Below are positions 9,940 through 18,467 of a stretch of 64,000 nt of DNA, in pieces; positions within the stretch are counted from its first letter, which is position 1, and every line of letters begins with the position of its first letter. The DNA lies in the NCBI RefSeq assembly GCF_001667925.1, contig NZ_LZJR01000096.1, positions 235,064-299,063 of the forward strand, in the 5' to 3' direction. Under the pieces are notes generated by a model. It made no database searches and had not been told where the DNA came from. It saw nothing but the letters and a program-made list of their open reading frames with translations. This DNA is from Mycobacterium sp. E2479 (GTDB lineage: Bacteria > Actinomycetota > Actinomycetes > Mycobacteriales > Mycobacteriaceae). The translations under genes and the position numbers were made by a program.

Positions 9940-11319
9940 TTGGAGACCTACGACCTCGCGATCATCGGAACCGGTTCGGGCAACAGCATTCTCGATGACC
10001 GCTTCGACGAAAAACGAGTGGCGATCTGCGAAGAGGGCACCTTCGGTGGCACTTGTTTGAACGTCGGGTGCATCCCGACCAAGATGTTCGTCTACGCCGC
10101 CGAGGTCGCCCAGACGATCCGGGACGCGGCGCGCTTTGGCATCGACGCACACATCGACAGGGTGCGCTGGGACGACATCGTCTCGCGCATTTTCGGGCGC
10201 ATCGATCCGATAGGAGTCGGCGGTGAGGACTATCGCAGCGCCGCGCCGAACGTCGACGTTTACAAGCAACACACCCGGTTCGGTCGGGTCCAATCCGACG
10301 GGCGTTACCTGTTGCGCACCGATGCCGGCGACGAGTTCACGGCCGACCAGGTGGTGATCGCCGCTGGGGCGCGGGCCGTGGTGCCCCCGGCGATCCTCGA
10401 GTGCGGCGCCCGGTACCACACCAGCGACACGATCATGCGCATCCCAGAACTGCCAGAGCATCTGGTGATCGTCGGAGGCGGTTTCGTGGCGGCCGAATTC
10501 GCCCACATCTTCTCCTCCCTGGGCTCGCGCGTCACCCTGGTGGTCCGGGGCGCCACACTGCTGCGGCATCTCGACGACGTCGTCAGCGAACGTTTCACCC
10601 GGATCGCGTCGAGCAAATGGGAATTGCACACCCACCGCAACGTCGTGGGCGCCGAAAATCAAGGTTCGGGCGTCGCGGTGCAACTCGACGACGGGCGCAC
10701 CGTGCACGCCGATGCGCTGCTGGTGGCGACCGGCCGGGTGCCCAACGCGGATCAACTCGACCTCGAGCAGGCCGGCGTCGCCGTCGAGGACGGCCTGGTG
10801 GCCGTCGATCAGTACCAGCGAACCACGGCGCGCGGGGTTTTCGCCCTCGGCGACGTCTCGTCGCCGTATCAGCTCAAGCACGTCGCTAATCACGAAGCGC
10901 GCGTCGTGCAGCACAACCTGTTGTGTGACTGGGACGACACCGAGTCGATGGCCGTCACCGACCATCGCTACGTGCCCGCGGCGGTGTTCACCGATCCACA
11001 GGTCGCCTCCGTCGGATTGACCGAAAACGAAGCCATCGCAAAGGGGTTCAAAGTTTCGGTGAAGATCCAGGACTACGGCGACGTCGCCTACGGTTGGGCG
11101 TCGGAGGACACCACCGGGATCGTCAAGCTCGTCGCCGAGCGCGGCACCGGGAGGCTGCTGGGCGCACACATCATGGGCCATCAGGCCTCATCCATCATCC
11201 AGCCGTTGATCCAGGCGATGAGCTTCGGCCTCACCACGCCGGAGATGGCTCGCGGACAGTACTGGATCCATCCGGCGCTGCCCGAAGCGCTGGAGAACGC
11301 GCTACTGGGTCTGCGCTGA
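9940..11319 (+). CDS. mtr: mycothione reductase
   Basis: FAD/NADPH disulfide reductase that reduces mycothione (oxidised mycothiol) in the cytosol. The redox-active pair is in GGTCLNVGCIPTK, the NADPH-binding motif is VIVGGGFVAAEF, and the C-terminal His-Glu pair lies in YWIHPALPEALENALLGLR. TTG at 9940 is the start: homologues begin METYD, this frame reads LETYD, and AAAGGGG lies 8 bp upstream. It gives 459 aa, the exact length I recall for M. tuberculosis Mtr. It runs convergently into the Fur-family gene, with 2 bp between the stops and no clear terminator. Confidence 0.95.
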   Translation: METYDLAIIGTGSGNSILDDRFDEKRVAICEEGTFGGTCLNVGCIPTKMFVYAAEVAQTIRDAARFGIDAHIDRVRWDDIVSRIFGRIDPIGVGGEDYRSAAPNVDVYKQHTRFGRVQSDGRYLLRTDAGDEFTADQVVIAAGARAVVPPAILECGARYHTSDTIMRIPELPEHLVIVGGGFVAAEFAHIFSSLGSRVTLVVRGATLLRHLDDVVSERFTRIASSKWELHTHRNVVGAENQGSGVAVQLDDGRTVHADALLVATGRVPNADQLDLEQAGVAVEDGLVAVDQYQRTTARGVFALGDVSSPYQLKHVANHEARVVQHNLLCDWDDTESMAVTDHRYVPAAVFTDPQVASVGLTENEAIAKGFKVSVKIQDYGDVAYGWASEDTTGIVKLVAERGTGRLLGAHIMGHQASSIIQPLIQAMSFGLTTPEMARGQYWIHPALPEALENALLGLR

Positions 11320-11321
11320 CC

Positions 11322-11813
11322 TCAGCCCCGGCGCGGCCGGAGGTCGGACTTGTCGTCCTGGCATTGCGGACACAGGCCGTGCAGCGTCAGCCCGGCGGCC
11401 TCCGAGAGCGCGAACGAGCTGCCCGCCATCGCGTGTTCGAGCGCCGAACTCAGCTGCCGGGCGGGCACCTCGATGATGGTGCCGCAGTTGGTACACACCG
11501 CGTGATGATGCGGCACAGTGGCCAACCCGTAGGTCGTCACACCGCCGTCGAGTGTCAATGCGTGCAGCACACCCTGATCGACGAGGGTGGTCACGGTGCG
11601 GTAGACGGTCGCCACGTCGGGTGCGTGGGCCCCGGTAGGCAGGCACTCCCGCAGCCGCCGGTAGATCTCGGCGACCGGGAGGTGACCGTTGACGGGTTCG
11701 AGCACCGCCAGCACCTGGATGCGGGAGGCCATTCGCCGCAGCCCCCGGGCGCGCAGAAAATCGCCGATCCTCTCGGTGACCGACGCATCCAGTGCCGACG
11801 GCTTGGGCGCCAC
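11322..11813 (-). CDS. Fur-family metal-responsive repressor, divergent from nicT
   Basis: Winged-helix regulator of 163 aa. The DNA-binding half contains ATVYRTVTTLVDQGVL. The metal/dimerisation half has the HHHAVCTNCG motif (H102-H104, C107, C110) and C148/C151 in CPQC, a Cys4 structural zinc site. GTG 11813 is my preferred start; TTG 11834 is an alternative and neither has a strong ribosome site. It faces away from nicT across a 158-bp control region and lies beside a nickel-enzyme island, which makes a Nur-like nickel sensor plausible. A zinc or iron sensor cannot be excluded from sequence alone. Confidence 0.78.
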   Translation of the reverse strand: MAPKPSALDASVTERIGDFLRARGLRRMASRIQVLAVLEPVNGHLPVAEIYRRLRECLPTGAHAPDVATVYRTVTTLVDQGVLHALTLDGGVTTYGLATVPHHHAVCTNCGTIIEVPARQLSSALEHAMAGSSFALSEAAGLTLHGLCPQCQDDKSDLRPRRG

Positions 11814-11889
11814 GCGTTTCAGTGTCGCGCCCAAGCGGTCGGATCGCCAGTGTTCGACGCAATCTAGACTCCGCGGTTCCTGCGACTCG

Positions 11890-11904
11890 CTTGCATCTGG
11901 CAAG
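11890..11904. promoter_or_regulatory. possible Fur-family operator between the fur-like gene and nicT
   Basis: CTTGC-ATCTG-GCAAG is an exact 5-bp inverted repeat with a 5-bp spacer, in the middle of the divergent 158-bp gap. It loosely resembles the TTGCAA-N5-TTGCAA box known for Streptomyces Nur. The assignment comes from symmetry and position, not from a known mycobacterial site. Confidence 0.35.
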
Positions 11905-11971
11905 CCGTGGAACTTACAGTCGTGCCGGTTGTTCTCAGCCGATACCGCAAGGACGCGCCGGAAGGACCCCA

Positions 11972-13084
11972 GTGGCCAGTACCGAGATCGCCTGGCGGCC
12001 GTCAAGGACCACCGGGCCTCTCGGCGCCCTGACGCCCGCGGAATGGGGCCGACTTGCATCGATGCTAGCGGTGATCGTCGCGTTGCACCTGCTCGGCTGG
12101 CTCACCATGGTGGTCTTCGTCGCACCGGCCCAATACAGCCTGGGCGGCAAAGCTTTTGGCGTCGGAATCGGATTGACGGCCTACACCCTGGGCATGCGCC
12201 ATGCCTTCGACGCCGACCATATCGCCGCCATCGACAACACCACTCGAAAGCTGATGAACGACGGGCAACGACCGCTGGCCGTTGGCTTCTTCTTCTCGCT
12301 GGGCCACTCGACGGTGGTCTTCGGGCTGGCGGTGCTGCTGGCGTGCGGGGTGAAGACGGTTGTCGGACCGGTCAGCGACGACTCCTCGACACTGCACCAC
12401 TACACCGGGCTGATCGGCACCAGTGTCTCGGGTGTGTTTCTGTACGCGATCGCGCTTCTCAACGTCATCGTTCTGGTCGGCATACTGCGCGTCTTGGCGC
12501 GGCTACGCCGGGGCGAATACGACCCCGGCACCGACGCGGCCGAATTGGAGCGGCATCTGGACAACCGTGGTCTGATGAACCGACTGCTCGGCCGCTTCAC
12601 GAAGTCGATCACCAGGTCCTGGCACTGTTACCCCGTCGGCTTGCTGTTCGGGCTCGGGTTCGACACCGCCACCGAGATCGCGCTGCTGGTGCTGGCCGGC
12701 ACCAGCGCCGCCGCCGGGCTGCCCTGGTATGCCATCGTTTGCCTGCCGGTGCTGTTCACCGCCGGCATGTGCCTGCTGGACACGATCGACGGTTCGTTCA
12801 TGAATTTCGCCTACGGCTGGGCGTTTTCCAACCCGGTGCGCAAGATCTACTACAACATCACCATCACAGCGCTGTCGGTGGCGGTCGCGTGGGTGATCGG
12901 CAGCGTCGAACTGCTCGCCCTGTTGGCCGACCAGTTCGGCTGGCGAGGCTCGTTCTGGAACTGGATCGGCGGGCTGGACCTCAACACCGTCGGCTATTTC
13001 GTGGTCGGCATGTTCGTCGCGACGTGGGCGGTCGCTCTACTCGTGTGGCGTTACGGGCGCATCGAAGAAAAGTGGACCGCGTGA
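11972..13084 (+). CDS. nicT: high-affinity nickel(/cobalt) permease NicT
   Basis: NiCoT-family secondary transporter with eight predicted membrane helices that brings Ni2+ into the cytosol. The helix-II signature RHAFDADHIAAIDNTTRK (H77, D80, H83) and the later FFFSLGHSTVV and GFDTATEIALL motifs are all present. GTG 11972 gives 370 aa, with AAGGA upstream, and matches the length of M. tuberculosis NicT (about 372 aa). The downstream neighbours, beginning with hypA 102 bp away, are nickel-hydrogenase genes, so it is the cofactor supply for that island. Confidence 0.94.
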   Translation: MASTEIAWRPSRTTGPLGALTPAEWGRLASMLAVIVALHLLGWLTMVVFVAPAQYSLGGKAFGVGIGLTAYTLGMRHAFDADHIAAIDNTTRKLMNDGQRPLAVGFFFSLGHSTVVFGLAVLLACGVKTVVGPVSDDSSTLHHYTGLIGTSVSGVFLYAIALLNVIVLVGILRVLARLRRGEYDPGTDAAELERHLDNRGLMNRLLGRFTKSITRSWHCYPVGLLFGLGFDTATEIALLVLAGTSAAAGLPWYAIVCLPVLFTAGMCLLDTIDGSFMNFAYGWAFSNPVRKIYYNITITALSVAVAWVIGSVELLALLADQFGWRGSFWNWIGGLDLNTVGYFVVGMFVATWAVALLVWRYGRIEEKWTA

Positions 13085-13186
13085 GCCGGCCGGCAAAGGG
13101 CTGACCACAAACCGCCCTTCGGGTGTAGAACAGTGCTCATGGGCTCGTTGGCCTGCGCCCAGCTCACGGATCGGCGGTGACCGGCA

Positions 13187-13522
13187 ATGCATGAGCTGTC
13201 GCTGTGCGAAGCGATCGCCGGTGTCGTCAAGGATCACGCCGACGGTCGGCACGTCGACGTGGTGCGGGTGCGCGTGGGCGCCCTTCGGCAGGTGGTGCCG
13301 GAGTCGCTGTCCTTCTGCTGGACGCTGGTCCGCGACGCCGAGGACATGCCGGACGCCGAACTGGAACTCGAGTGCGTCGGCGCCGAAGTCAAGTGCCGGG
13401 CATGCGGCGGGCAATCCGACATCACCTCGCCGTGGTCGATCTGGTGTCCCCGGTGTGACAGCTCCGACGTCGAGGTGCTGCGCGGCAACGAATTCTTGGT
13501 GACATCATTGGATGTCTCGTGA
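13187..13522 (+). CDS. hypA: hydrogenase nickel-insertion accessory protein HypA
   Basis: Nickel chaperone that works with HypB to place Ni in the hydrogenase large subunit. The Ni-binding N-terminus MHELSLCEAI is intact. The zinc ribbon has two CxxC pairs (CRACGG and CPRCDS). The protein is 111 aa, typical for the family. It opens the hydrogenase cluster and is followed 12 bp later by hypB. The upstream ribosome site is weak (GGCGG), while identity is clear from the motifs. Confidence 0.95.
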   Translation: MHELSLCEAIAGVVKDHADGRHVDVVRVRVGALRQVVPESLSFCWTLVRDAEDMPDAELELECVGAEVKCRACGGQSDITSPWSIWCPRCDSSDVEVLRGNEFLVTSLDVS

Positions 13523-13534
13523 AAGGCGTTGACG

Positions 13535-14308
13535 ATGGGTAGATTTCATCGACACGACGACGGAACCGTGCACGCCCACGAACACGATCACCTTCCCCAC
13601 GATCACGAACATGGCGATCACAGCCGCTATCAGACCGGCAGTCAGCGCATCGACGTGCTGGAAGCGATCTTCGCGGAGAACGACGTGCTCGCCGACGCCA
13701 ACCGGGCGGCCTTCGAGAGCAATGGGGTTCGCACCCTCAACCTGATGAGCTCCCCGGGGTCGGGCAAGACCACCATCTTACAGGCAACGCTCGACGAACT
13801 CGCCGGGGAACTGGCGCTGGGGGTGATCGAAGGTGATATCGCCACCGACCTGGACGCGGCAAAGCTCATCGGGCGCGGCGCCCAGGTCTCACTGCTCAAT
13901 ACCAGCAACGGATTTGGCGGCGAATGCCACCTCGACGCTCCCATGATCAACCGCGCGCTGTCAGGTCTCGACCTCGCCGCGCTGGACCTGGTGGTCATCG
14001 AGAACGTCGGAAATCTGGTCTGCCCGGCGGAGTTCGACGTCGGCGAGCACGCCAAGGCGATGGTGTATTCGGTGACCGAGGGCGAAGACAAGCCACTAAA
14101 GTATCCGGTGATGTTCCGGTCCGTGGACGTGGTGCTGCTCAACAAGATCGACTTGGTGCCCCACCTCGAGGTGGATGTCGACACGTACATCGCCCATGTC
14201 CGCAAAGTGAATGCGACAGCGACGATTTTGCCGGTCAGCGCGCGCACCGGCGATGGCATGAGTGCCTGGTTCGGCTGGCTGCGGCGCTTCGCCACTGACG
14301 CGGCCTGA
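13535..14308 (+). CDS. hypB: hydrogenase nickel-insertion GTPase HypB
   Basis: SIMIBI-class GTPase that delivers nickel. The first 30 residues contain about ten histidines, acting as a metal store in place of the CxxCGC motif of some relatives. The P-loop is SSPGSGKTT, the metal-responsive segment GGECHLDAP, and the guanine-specificity motif NKID. I chose ATG 13535 (257 aa) with AAAGG upstream; a TTG two codons earlier is in frame but less likely. Strong evidence that the cluster encodes an active nickel enzyme. Confidence 0.95.
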   Translation: MGRFHRHDDGTVHAHEHDHLPHDHEHGDHSRYQTGSQRIDVLEAIFAENDVLADANRAAFESNGVRTLNLMSSPGSGKTTILQATLDELAGELALGVIEGDIATDLDAAKLIGRGAQVSLLNTSNGFGGECHLDAPMINRALSGLDLAALDLVVIENVGNLVCPAEFDVGEHAKAMVYSVTEGEDKPLKYPVMFRSVDVVLLNKIDLVPHLEVDVDTYIAHVRKVNATATILPVSARTGDGMSAWFGWLRRFATDAA

Positions 14309-14344
14309 ACGGCGCGCGTGGGCTCGGGCCGGTGCGATCGCTCC

Positions 14345-14359
14345 TGCGAAACATTCGCA
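14345..14359. promoter_or_regulatory. 15-bp perfect palindrome upstream of the hydrogenase small subunit
   Basis: TGCGAA-ACA-TTCGCA lies in the 264-bp gap 14309-14572 between hypB and the small-subunit gene, about 120 bp before a likely promoter. The gap contains no open frame I can support. The palindrome is a candidate binding site for a regulator of hydrogenase expression; I know no factor for it. Confidence 0.4.
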
Positions 14360-14462
14360 AGACTCGCTAATTCGATGCTGCCGAACGCCACTGATCGGCC
14401 AGGCACGACACGGCTTTTCGCCGCTGTGCAACCCGCGGACAGTAGCGAGTACCGGCGAACCG

Positions 14463-14491
14463 TTGACAACGCCCGATAGCGGGAGTAGACC
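14463..14491 (+). promoter_or_regulatory. candidate SigA-like promoter for the hydrogenase structural genes
   Basis: TTGACA at 14463-14468 and TAGACC at 14486-14491 are separated by 17 bp, placing a start site about 75 bp before the small-subunit ATG. The -35 box is a consensus match; the -10 box is only fair. It is the best-placed promoter in the 264-bp gap after hypB. Confidence 0.4.
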
Positions 14492-14572
14492 CAAAAAATA
14501 GCGCTGCGCAAGTGGGCCGACGGTCGACTCCGGTGGCGCAGGAGCCCCAGCCCGGCTCCGGAAAGCTGCAGC

Positions 14573-15628
14573 ATGCCAACAGAAGCAGCAGTCAAGGCAG
14601 AACAAACATTGATCCATGTTCTATGGATTAACGCGGGCCTCAGTTGTGACGGTGATTCGGTGGCATTGACTGCTGCCACCCAGCCCAGCGTCGAGGAGAT
14701 CGCTTTGGGTGCCCTGCCCGGACTCCCCCAGATCGCCGTGCACTGGCCCCTCATCGACTTCGAATGCGGACCCAACGGAGGGGCGGACGACTTCTTGGAG
14801 TGGTTCTTCAAGGCCGACCGCGGCGAGTTGGAACCGTTTGTGCTCGTTGTCGAAGGATCCATCCCGAACGAGAAGATCAAGGACGAGGGCTACTGGTGCG
14901 GCTTCGGCAACGACCCGGCCACCGGGCAGCCGATGACCACCAGCGAATGGCTCGACCGGTTGGCGCCCCAGGCCACCGCCATCGTGGCGGTCGGGACCTG
15001 CGCCACCTACGGAGGAATTCACGCGATGGCGGGCAACCCGACCGGGGCGATGGGCGTGCCGGACTACCTCGGCTGGGACTGGAAGAGCAAGGCCGGCATT
15101 CCGATCGTGTGCGTGCCCGGCTGCCCCATCCAACCGGATAACCTGTCGGAGACGCTCACCTACCTGCTCTACATGGCGACCGCTCAGGCGCCGATGATCC
15201 CGCTCGACGACGCGCTGCGCCCGCAATGGCTATTCGGCAACACCGTGCACGAGGGTTGCGATCGAGCCGGCTACTACGAGCAGGGTGACTTCGCCACCGA
15301 GTACGGGTCACCGAAATGCATTGTGAAACTTGGCTGCTGGGGTCCAGTCGTCAAATGCAATGTGCCCAAGCGCGGATGGATCAACGGCGTCGGGGGCTGC
15401 CCCAACGTTGGTGGAATCTGCATCGGTTGCACGATGCCGGGCTTCCCGGACAAGTTCATGCCGTTCATGGATGAGCCACCCGGCGGCAAGATCTCGAGCA
15501 CCGCATCGGGTCTGTACGGGGCCGTGATTCGCAGTCTGAGGGGTATCACGGAACGCACCGTCGACAAGGAGCCGCGGTGGCGCCACAACGGCGATCAACT
15601 CACCACCGGAGCGCGCCGCACCTGGTAG
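14573..15628 (+). CDS. hhyS: [NiFe]-hydrogenase small subunit, group 1h/5 high-affinity type (HhyS)
   Basis: Electron-transfer subunit carrying three Fe-S clusters for a high-affinity H2-oxidising hydrogenase, 351 aa. There is no twin-arginine signal and no C-terminal membrane helix, as in the actinobacterial group 1h/5 enzymes. The proximal-cluster motif is LSCDGD, so the usual second Cys of CxxC is Asp28; other proximal ligands are C143 (GTCATYGG) and C184 (VPGCP). The distal cluster uses H226 and C229 (TVHEGCDR) and further Cys near 249-255. The medial-cluster region has C262, C283, C286 and an extra C276 where Pro/Trp is usual. The group assignment is from remembered family features. Confidence 0.93.
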   Translation: MPTEAAVKAEQTLIHVLWINAGLSCDGDSVALTAATQPSVEEIALGALPGLPQIAVHWPLIDFECGPNGGADDFLEWFFKADRGELEPFVLVVEGSIPNEKIKDEGYWCGFGNDPATGQPMTTSEWLDRLAPQATAIVAVGTCATYGGIHAMAGNPTGAMGVPDYLGWDWKSKAGIPIVCVPGCPIQPDNLSETLTYLLYMATAQAPMIPLDDALRPQWLFGNTVHEGCDRAGYYEQGDFATEYGSPKCIVKLGCWGPVVKCNVPKRGWINGVGGCPNVGGICIGCTMPGFPDKFMPFMDEPPGGKISSTASGLYGAVIRSLRGITERTVDKEPRWRHNGDQLTTGARRTW

Positions 15629-15731
15629 GTCACCTACCGGTCGGCGCGCTCCTACGCCAAAACTCGTAGCCGAAGAGCCGTCGCCGCATCAGCCAACGCT
15701 GACAGCAGCCAAAGCGGGAAGAAGTAGCGCG

Positions 15732-17531
15732 ATGACAACCATCATTCCTGACCCCACCCACGCCAAGCGGGAGCCCGGCCAACTGGTCGACATGGCCTGG
15801 GATCCCATCACCAGGATCGTGGGCAGCCTGGGCATCTACACCAAGATCGACTTCGAGAACCGGGAAGTCGTCGAGTGTCACAGCACCTCGTCGATCTTCC
15901 GCGGCTACTCGATCTTCATGAAGGGCAAGGACCCCCGGGACGCCCACTTCATCACCAGCCGCATCTGCGGCATCTGCGGCGACAACCACGCCACGTGTTC
16001 GTGCTACACGCAGAACATGGCTTACGGGGTCAAGCCGCCGCATCTGGGTGAGTGGATCGTCAACCTCGGCGAGGCAGCGGAATACATGTTCGACCACAAC
16101 ATCTTCCAGGAGAACCTGGTCGGCGTGGACTTCTGCGAAAAGATGGTCTCCGAGACCAACCCGAGTGTCCTATCGCTGGCCGAGAAGACGCCGGCGCCGC
16201 ACGCGGACGCCCACGGCTACAAGACGATCGCGGACATCATGCGCTCGCTCAACCCGTTCAGCGGCGAGTTCTACCGCGAGGCGCTCGTGGTCAGTCGCTG
16301 GACGCGAGAGATGTTCTGCCTCATGGAGGGCCGCCACGTGCACCCGTCCACGCTGTACCCCGGCGGCGTCGGCACCGTGGCGACCATTCAGTTGATGACC
16401 GACTACATGACGCGGCTGATGCGCTACGTCGAGTTCATGAAGAAGGTCGTGCCCATGCACGACGACCTGTTCGACTTCTTCTACGAGGCCCTGCCCGGCT
16501 ACGAGAACGTCGGGCTGCGCCGCACCCTGCTCGGTTGCTGGGGGTCCTTTCAGGACCCGGAGGTGTGCAACTTCGAATACAAGGACATGGAGCGCTGGGG
16601 TAACGCGATGTTCGTCACGCCGGGCGTGGTGGTCGACGGCAAGCTGGTCACCCACTCGTTGATGGACATCAACCTCGGCATCCGAATCCTTTTGGGCAGT
16701 TCATATTACGACGACTGGACAGACCAGGAGATGTTCGTCAAGACCGACCCGCTGGGCAACCCGGTGGACCGGCGCCATCCGTGGAACCAGCACACCAACC
16801 CGCACCCGCAGAAGCGGGATATGGAGGGCGGCAAGTACAGCTGGGTGATGTCACCGCGTTGGTTCGACGGCAAGGACCACCTCGCGCTGGACACCGGCGG
16901 CGGACCGCTGGCCCGGCTGTGGTCGACGGCGCTGGCCGGCCTGGTCGACATCGGGTACGTGAAGGCGACCGGCGACAGCGTCAAGATCAACCTGCCCAAG
17001 ACGGCCCTGAAGGGGCCCGTCGAGTTGGAGTGGAAGATCCCCAAGTACGGCAGCAACACGATTGAACGCGACCGGGCGCGCACCTACTTCCAGGCCTACG
17101 CGGCGGCGTGCGCCTTGCACTTCGCCGAGAAGGCGCTCGAGGAGATTCGCGCCGGGCGCACCAAGACGTGGGAGAAGTTCGAGGTGCCCGATGAGGCCAT
17201 CGGATGCGGCTTCACCGAGGCGGTGCGCGGTGTGCTCAGCCACCACATGGTGATCCGGGACGGCAAGATCGCCAACTATCACCCGTACCCACCCACACCG
17301 TGGAATGCCAACCCGCGCGACAGTTATGGCACACCGGGTCCGTATGAGGACGCGGTTCAAGGGCAGCCGATCTTCGAGGAGAACGGCCGGGACAACTTCA
17401 AGGGCATCGACGTCATGCGCACGGTGCGCAGCTTCGATCCATGCCTGCCGTGTGGCGTGCACATGTACCTGGGGAAGGGCAAATCCCTGGACAGACTGCA
17501 CACGCCGACCCAGTCACCCGTCGGGGAGTGA
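15732..17531 (+). CDS. hhyL: [NiFe]-hydrogenase large subunit, group 1h/5 high-affinity type (HhyL)
   Basis: Catalytic subunit holding the NiFe(CN)2CO centre that oxidises atmospheric or trace H2. The L1 motif is RICGICGDNHATC (C79, C82) and the L2 motif DPCLPCGVH (C571, C574, H577), so all four Ni-binding cysteines are present. A 22-residue tail after His577 (to E599) is the part expected to be cut off by the maturation protease encoded at 21239. A ribosome site (GGGAAGAAG) precedes the ATG, and 103 bp separate it from the small-subunit gene, an order (small then large) typical of the family. The downstream gene starts 3 bp after the stop. Confidence 0.95.
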   Translation: MTTIIPDPTHAKREPGQLVDMAWDPITRIVGSLGIYTKIDFENREVVECHSTSSIFRGYSIFMKGKDPRDAHFITSRICGICGDNHATCSCYTQNMAYGVKPPHLGEWIVNLGEAAEYMFDHNIFQENLVGVDFCEKMVSETNPSVLSLAEKTPAPHADAHGYKTIADIMRSLNPFSGEFYREALVVSRWTREMFCLMEGRHVHPSTLYPGGVGTVATIQLMTDYMTRLMRYVEFMKKVVPMHDDLFDFFYEALPGYENVGLRRTLLGCWGSFQDPEVCNFEYKDMERWGNAMFVTPGVVVDGKLVTHSLMDINLGIRILLGSSYYDDWTDQEMFVKTDPLGNPVDRRHPWNQHTNPHPQKRDMEGGKYSWVMSPRWFDGKDHLALDTGGGPLARLWSTALAGLVDIGYVKATGDSVKINLPKTALKGPVELEWKIPKYGSNTIERDRARTYFQAYAAACALHFAEKALEEIRAGRTKTWEKFEVPDEAIGCGFTEAVRGVLSHHMVIRDGKIANYHPYPPTPWNANPRDSYGTPGPYEDAVQGQPIFEENGRDNFKGIDVMRTVRSFDPCLPCGVHMYLGKGKSLDRLHTPTQSPVGE

Positions 17532-17534
17532 CAC

Positions 17535-18467
17535 ATGGCGGATCGCCCGGACAAGTCCGCGAATGACGCGCAGTGGCGTGAGGCGGGCGATCGGATCCAG
17601 ACACTGCTCGATTCCTGCGCAGCAGGCGGGACCGCCGCGTATGACCGTGCACAGCAACTGGTTCGCGAAGTAGTCGGGCTTTACGGCGCCGGACTGGAGC
17701 GGATCGTGCGGATGGCCGGCGATCCCGTACCGGAAGGGGGGCTGGTCGAGCGGCTGGCCACCGACGACCTGGTGGCCAGCCTGCTCCTTGTGCACGGTCT
17801 GCATCCGCATGACGTGCACCGCAGGGTGTCCGACGCGCTGGACCGGGTGCGACCCTACCTGGGTTCGCACGGCGGGGACGTCGACCTGCTCGAGGTCGTT
17901 TTGGGCGAACGCCCGGAGGAATTCACCGTGCGGCTGGCCTTCAAGGGCAGCTGCAAGAGCTGCCCGTCGTCAACGGTGACACTGGAGCTGGCCGTGCAGG
18001 ATGCGGTCCGTGCGGCCGCACCGGAGGTCTCCTCGATCGAGGTGGTGACCGCCGAAGCCGCGACCACCTCCGCGAGTGTCATTCCCGCCGAATCGCTGCT
18101 GGCGCGCCTGCATTCCAACGGACATGGGCCGACGGTCTGGCACCCGGCACCCGAACTGGCCGAGCTGACAGCCGGCGAAGTCGCGGGATTCGCGATCGAC
18201 GGGGTAATGGTGCTGGCTTGCCGTGTCGGCGACCAGACCTTCACCTACCGGGATCACTGCCCGGTGTGTGAGGATTCGCTGGCCGGTTCGCAACTGCACG
18301 ATCGAATGCTGCGTTGTGCGGGCTGTGGGACGGATTTCGACGTCGTTGGTGCGGGAGCCGCCGCGACCGGTGGCTCGGCGGGCCATCTCGATCCGATTCC
18401 ACTGCTGAGCCGCGACGGCCTGCTCTCGGTGGCGTTGAAGGCCGACGTGATGGGGGCACCGGCATGA
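17535..18467 (+). CDS. NifU-like / Rieske-fold fusion protein of the hydrogenase cluster
   Basis: 310 aa, cytosolic. Residues about 1-90 are helical. Residues about 95-170 match the NifU C-terminal (Nfu) domain, with C140 and C143 in KGSCKSCPSS, the scaffold pair for a bridging Fe-S cluster. Residues about 205-275 have a Rieske-like pattern, but the expected CxH and CxxH ligand pairs read HCPVC (C242, C245) and RCAGCG (C261, C264), so all ligands are cysteine. It is immediately coupled to the large-subunit gene. A role as Fe-S scaffold or electron carrier for the hydrogenase is an inference from domain content and position. Confidence 0.82.
   Translation: MADRPDKSANDAQWREAGDRIQTLLDSCAAGGTAAYDRAQQLVREVVGLYGAGLERIVRMAGDPVPEGGLVERLATDDLVASLLLVHGLHPHDVHRRVSDALDRVRPYLGSHGGDVDLLEVVLGERPEEFTVRLAFKGSCKSCPSSTVTLELAVQDAVRAAAPEVSSIEVVTAEAATTSASVIPAESLLARLHSNGHGPTVWHPAPELAELTAGEVAGFAIDGVMVLACRVGDQTFTYRDHCPVCEDSLAGSQLHDRMLRCAGCGTDFDVVGAGAAATGGSAGHLDPIPLLSRDGLLSVALKADVMGAPA

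Noticed and set aside
9745..11181. 478-aa minus-strand frame opposite mtr
   Set aside because: Antisense of an intact mycothione reductase gene.
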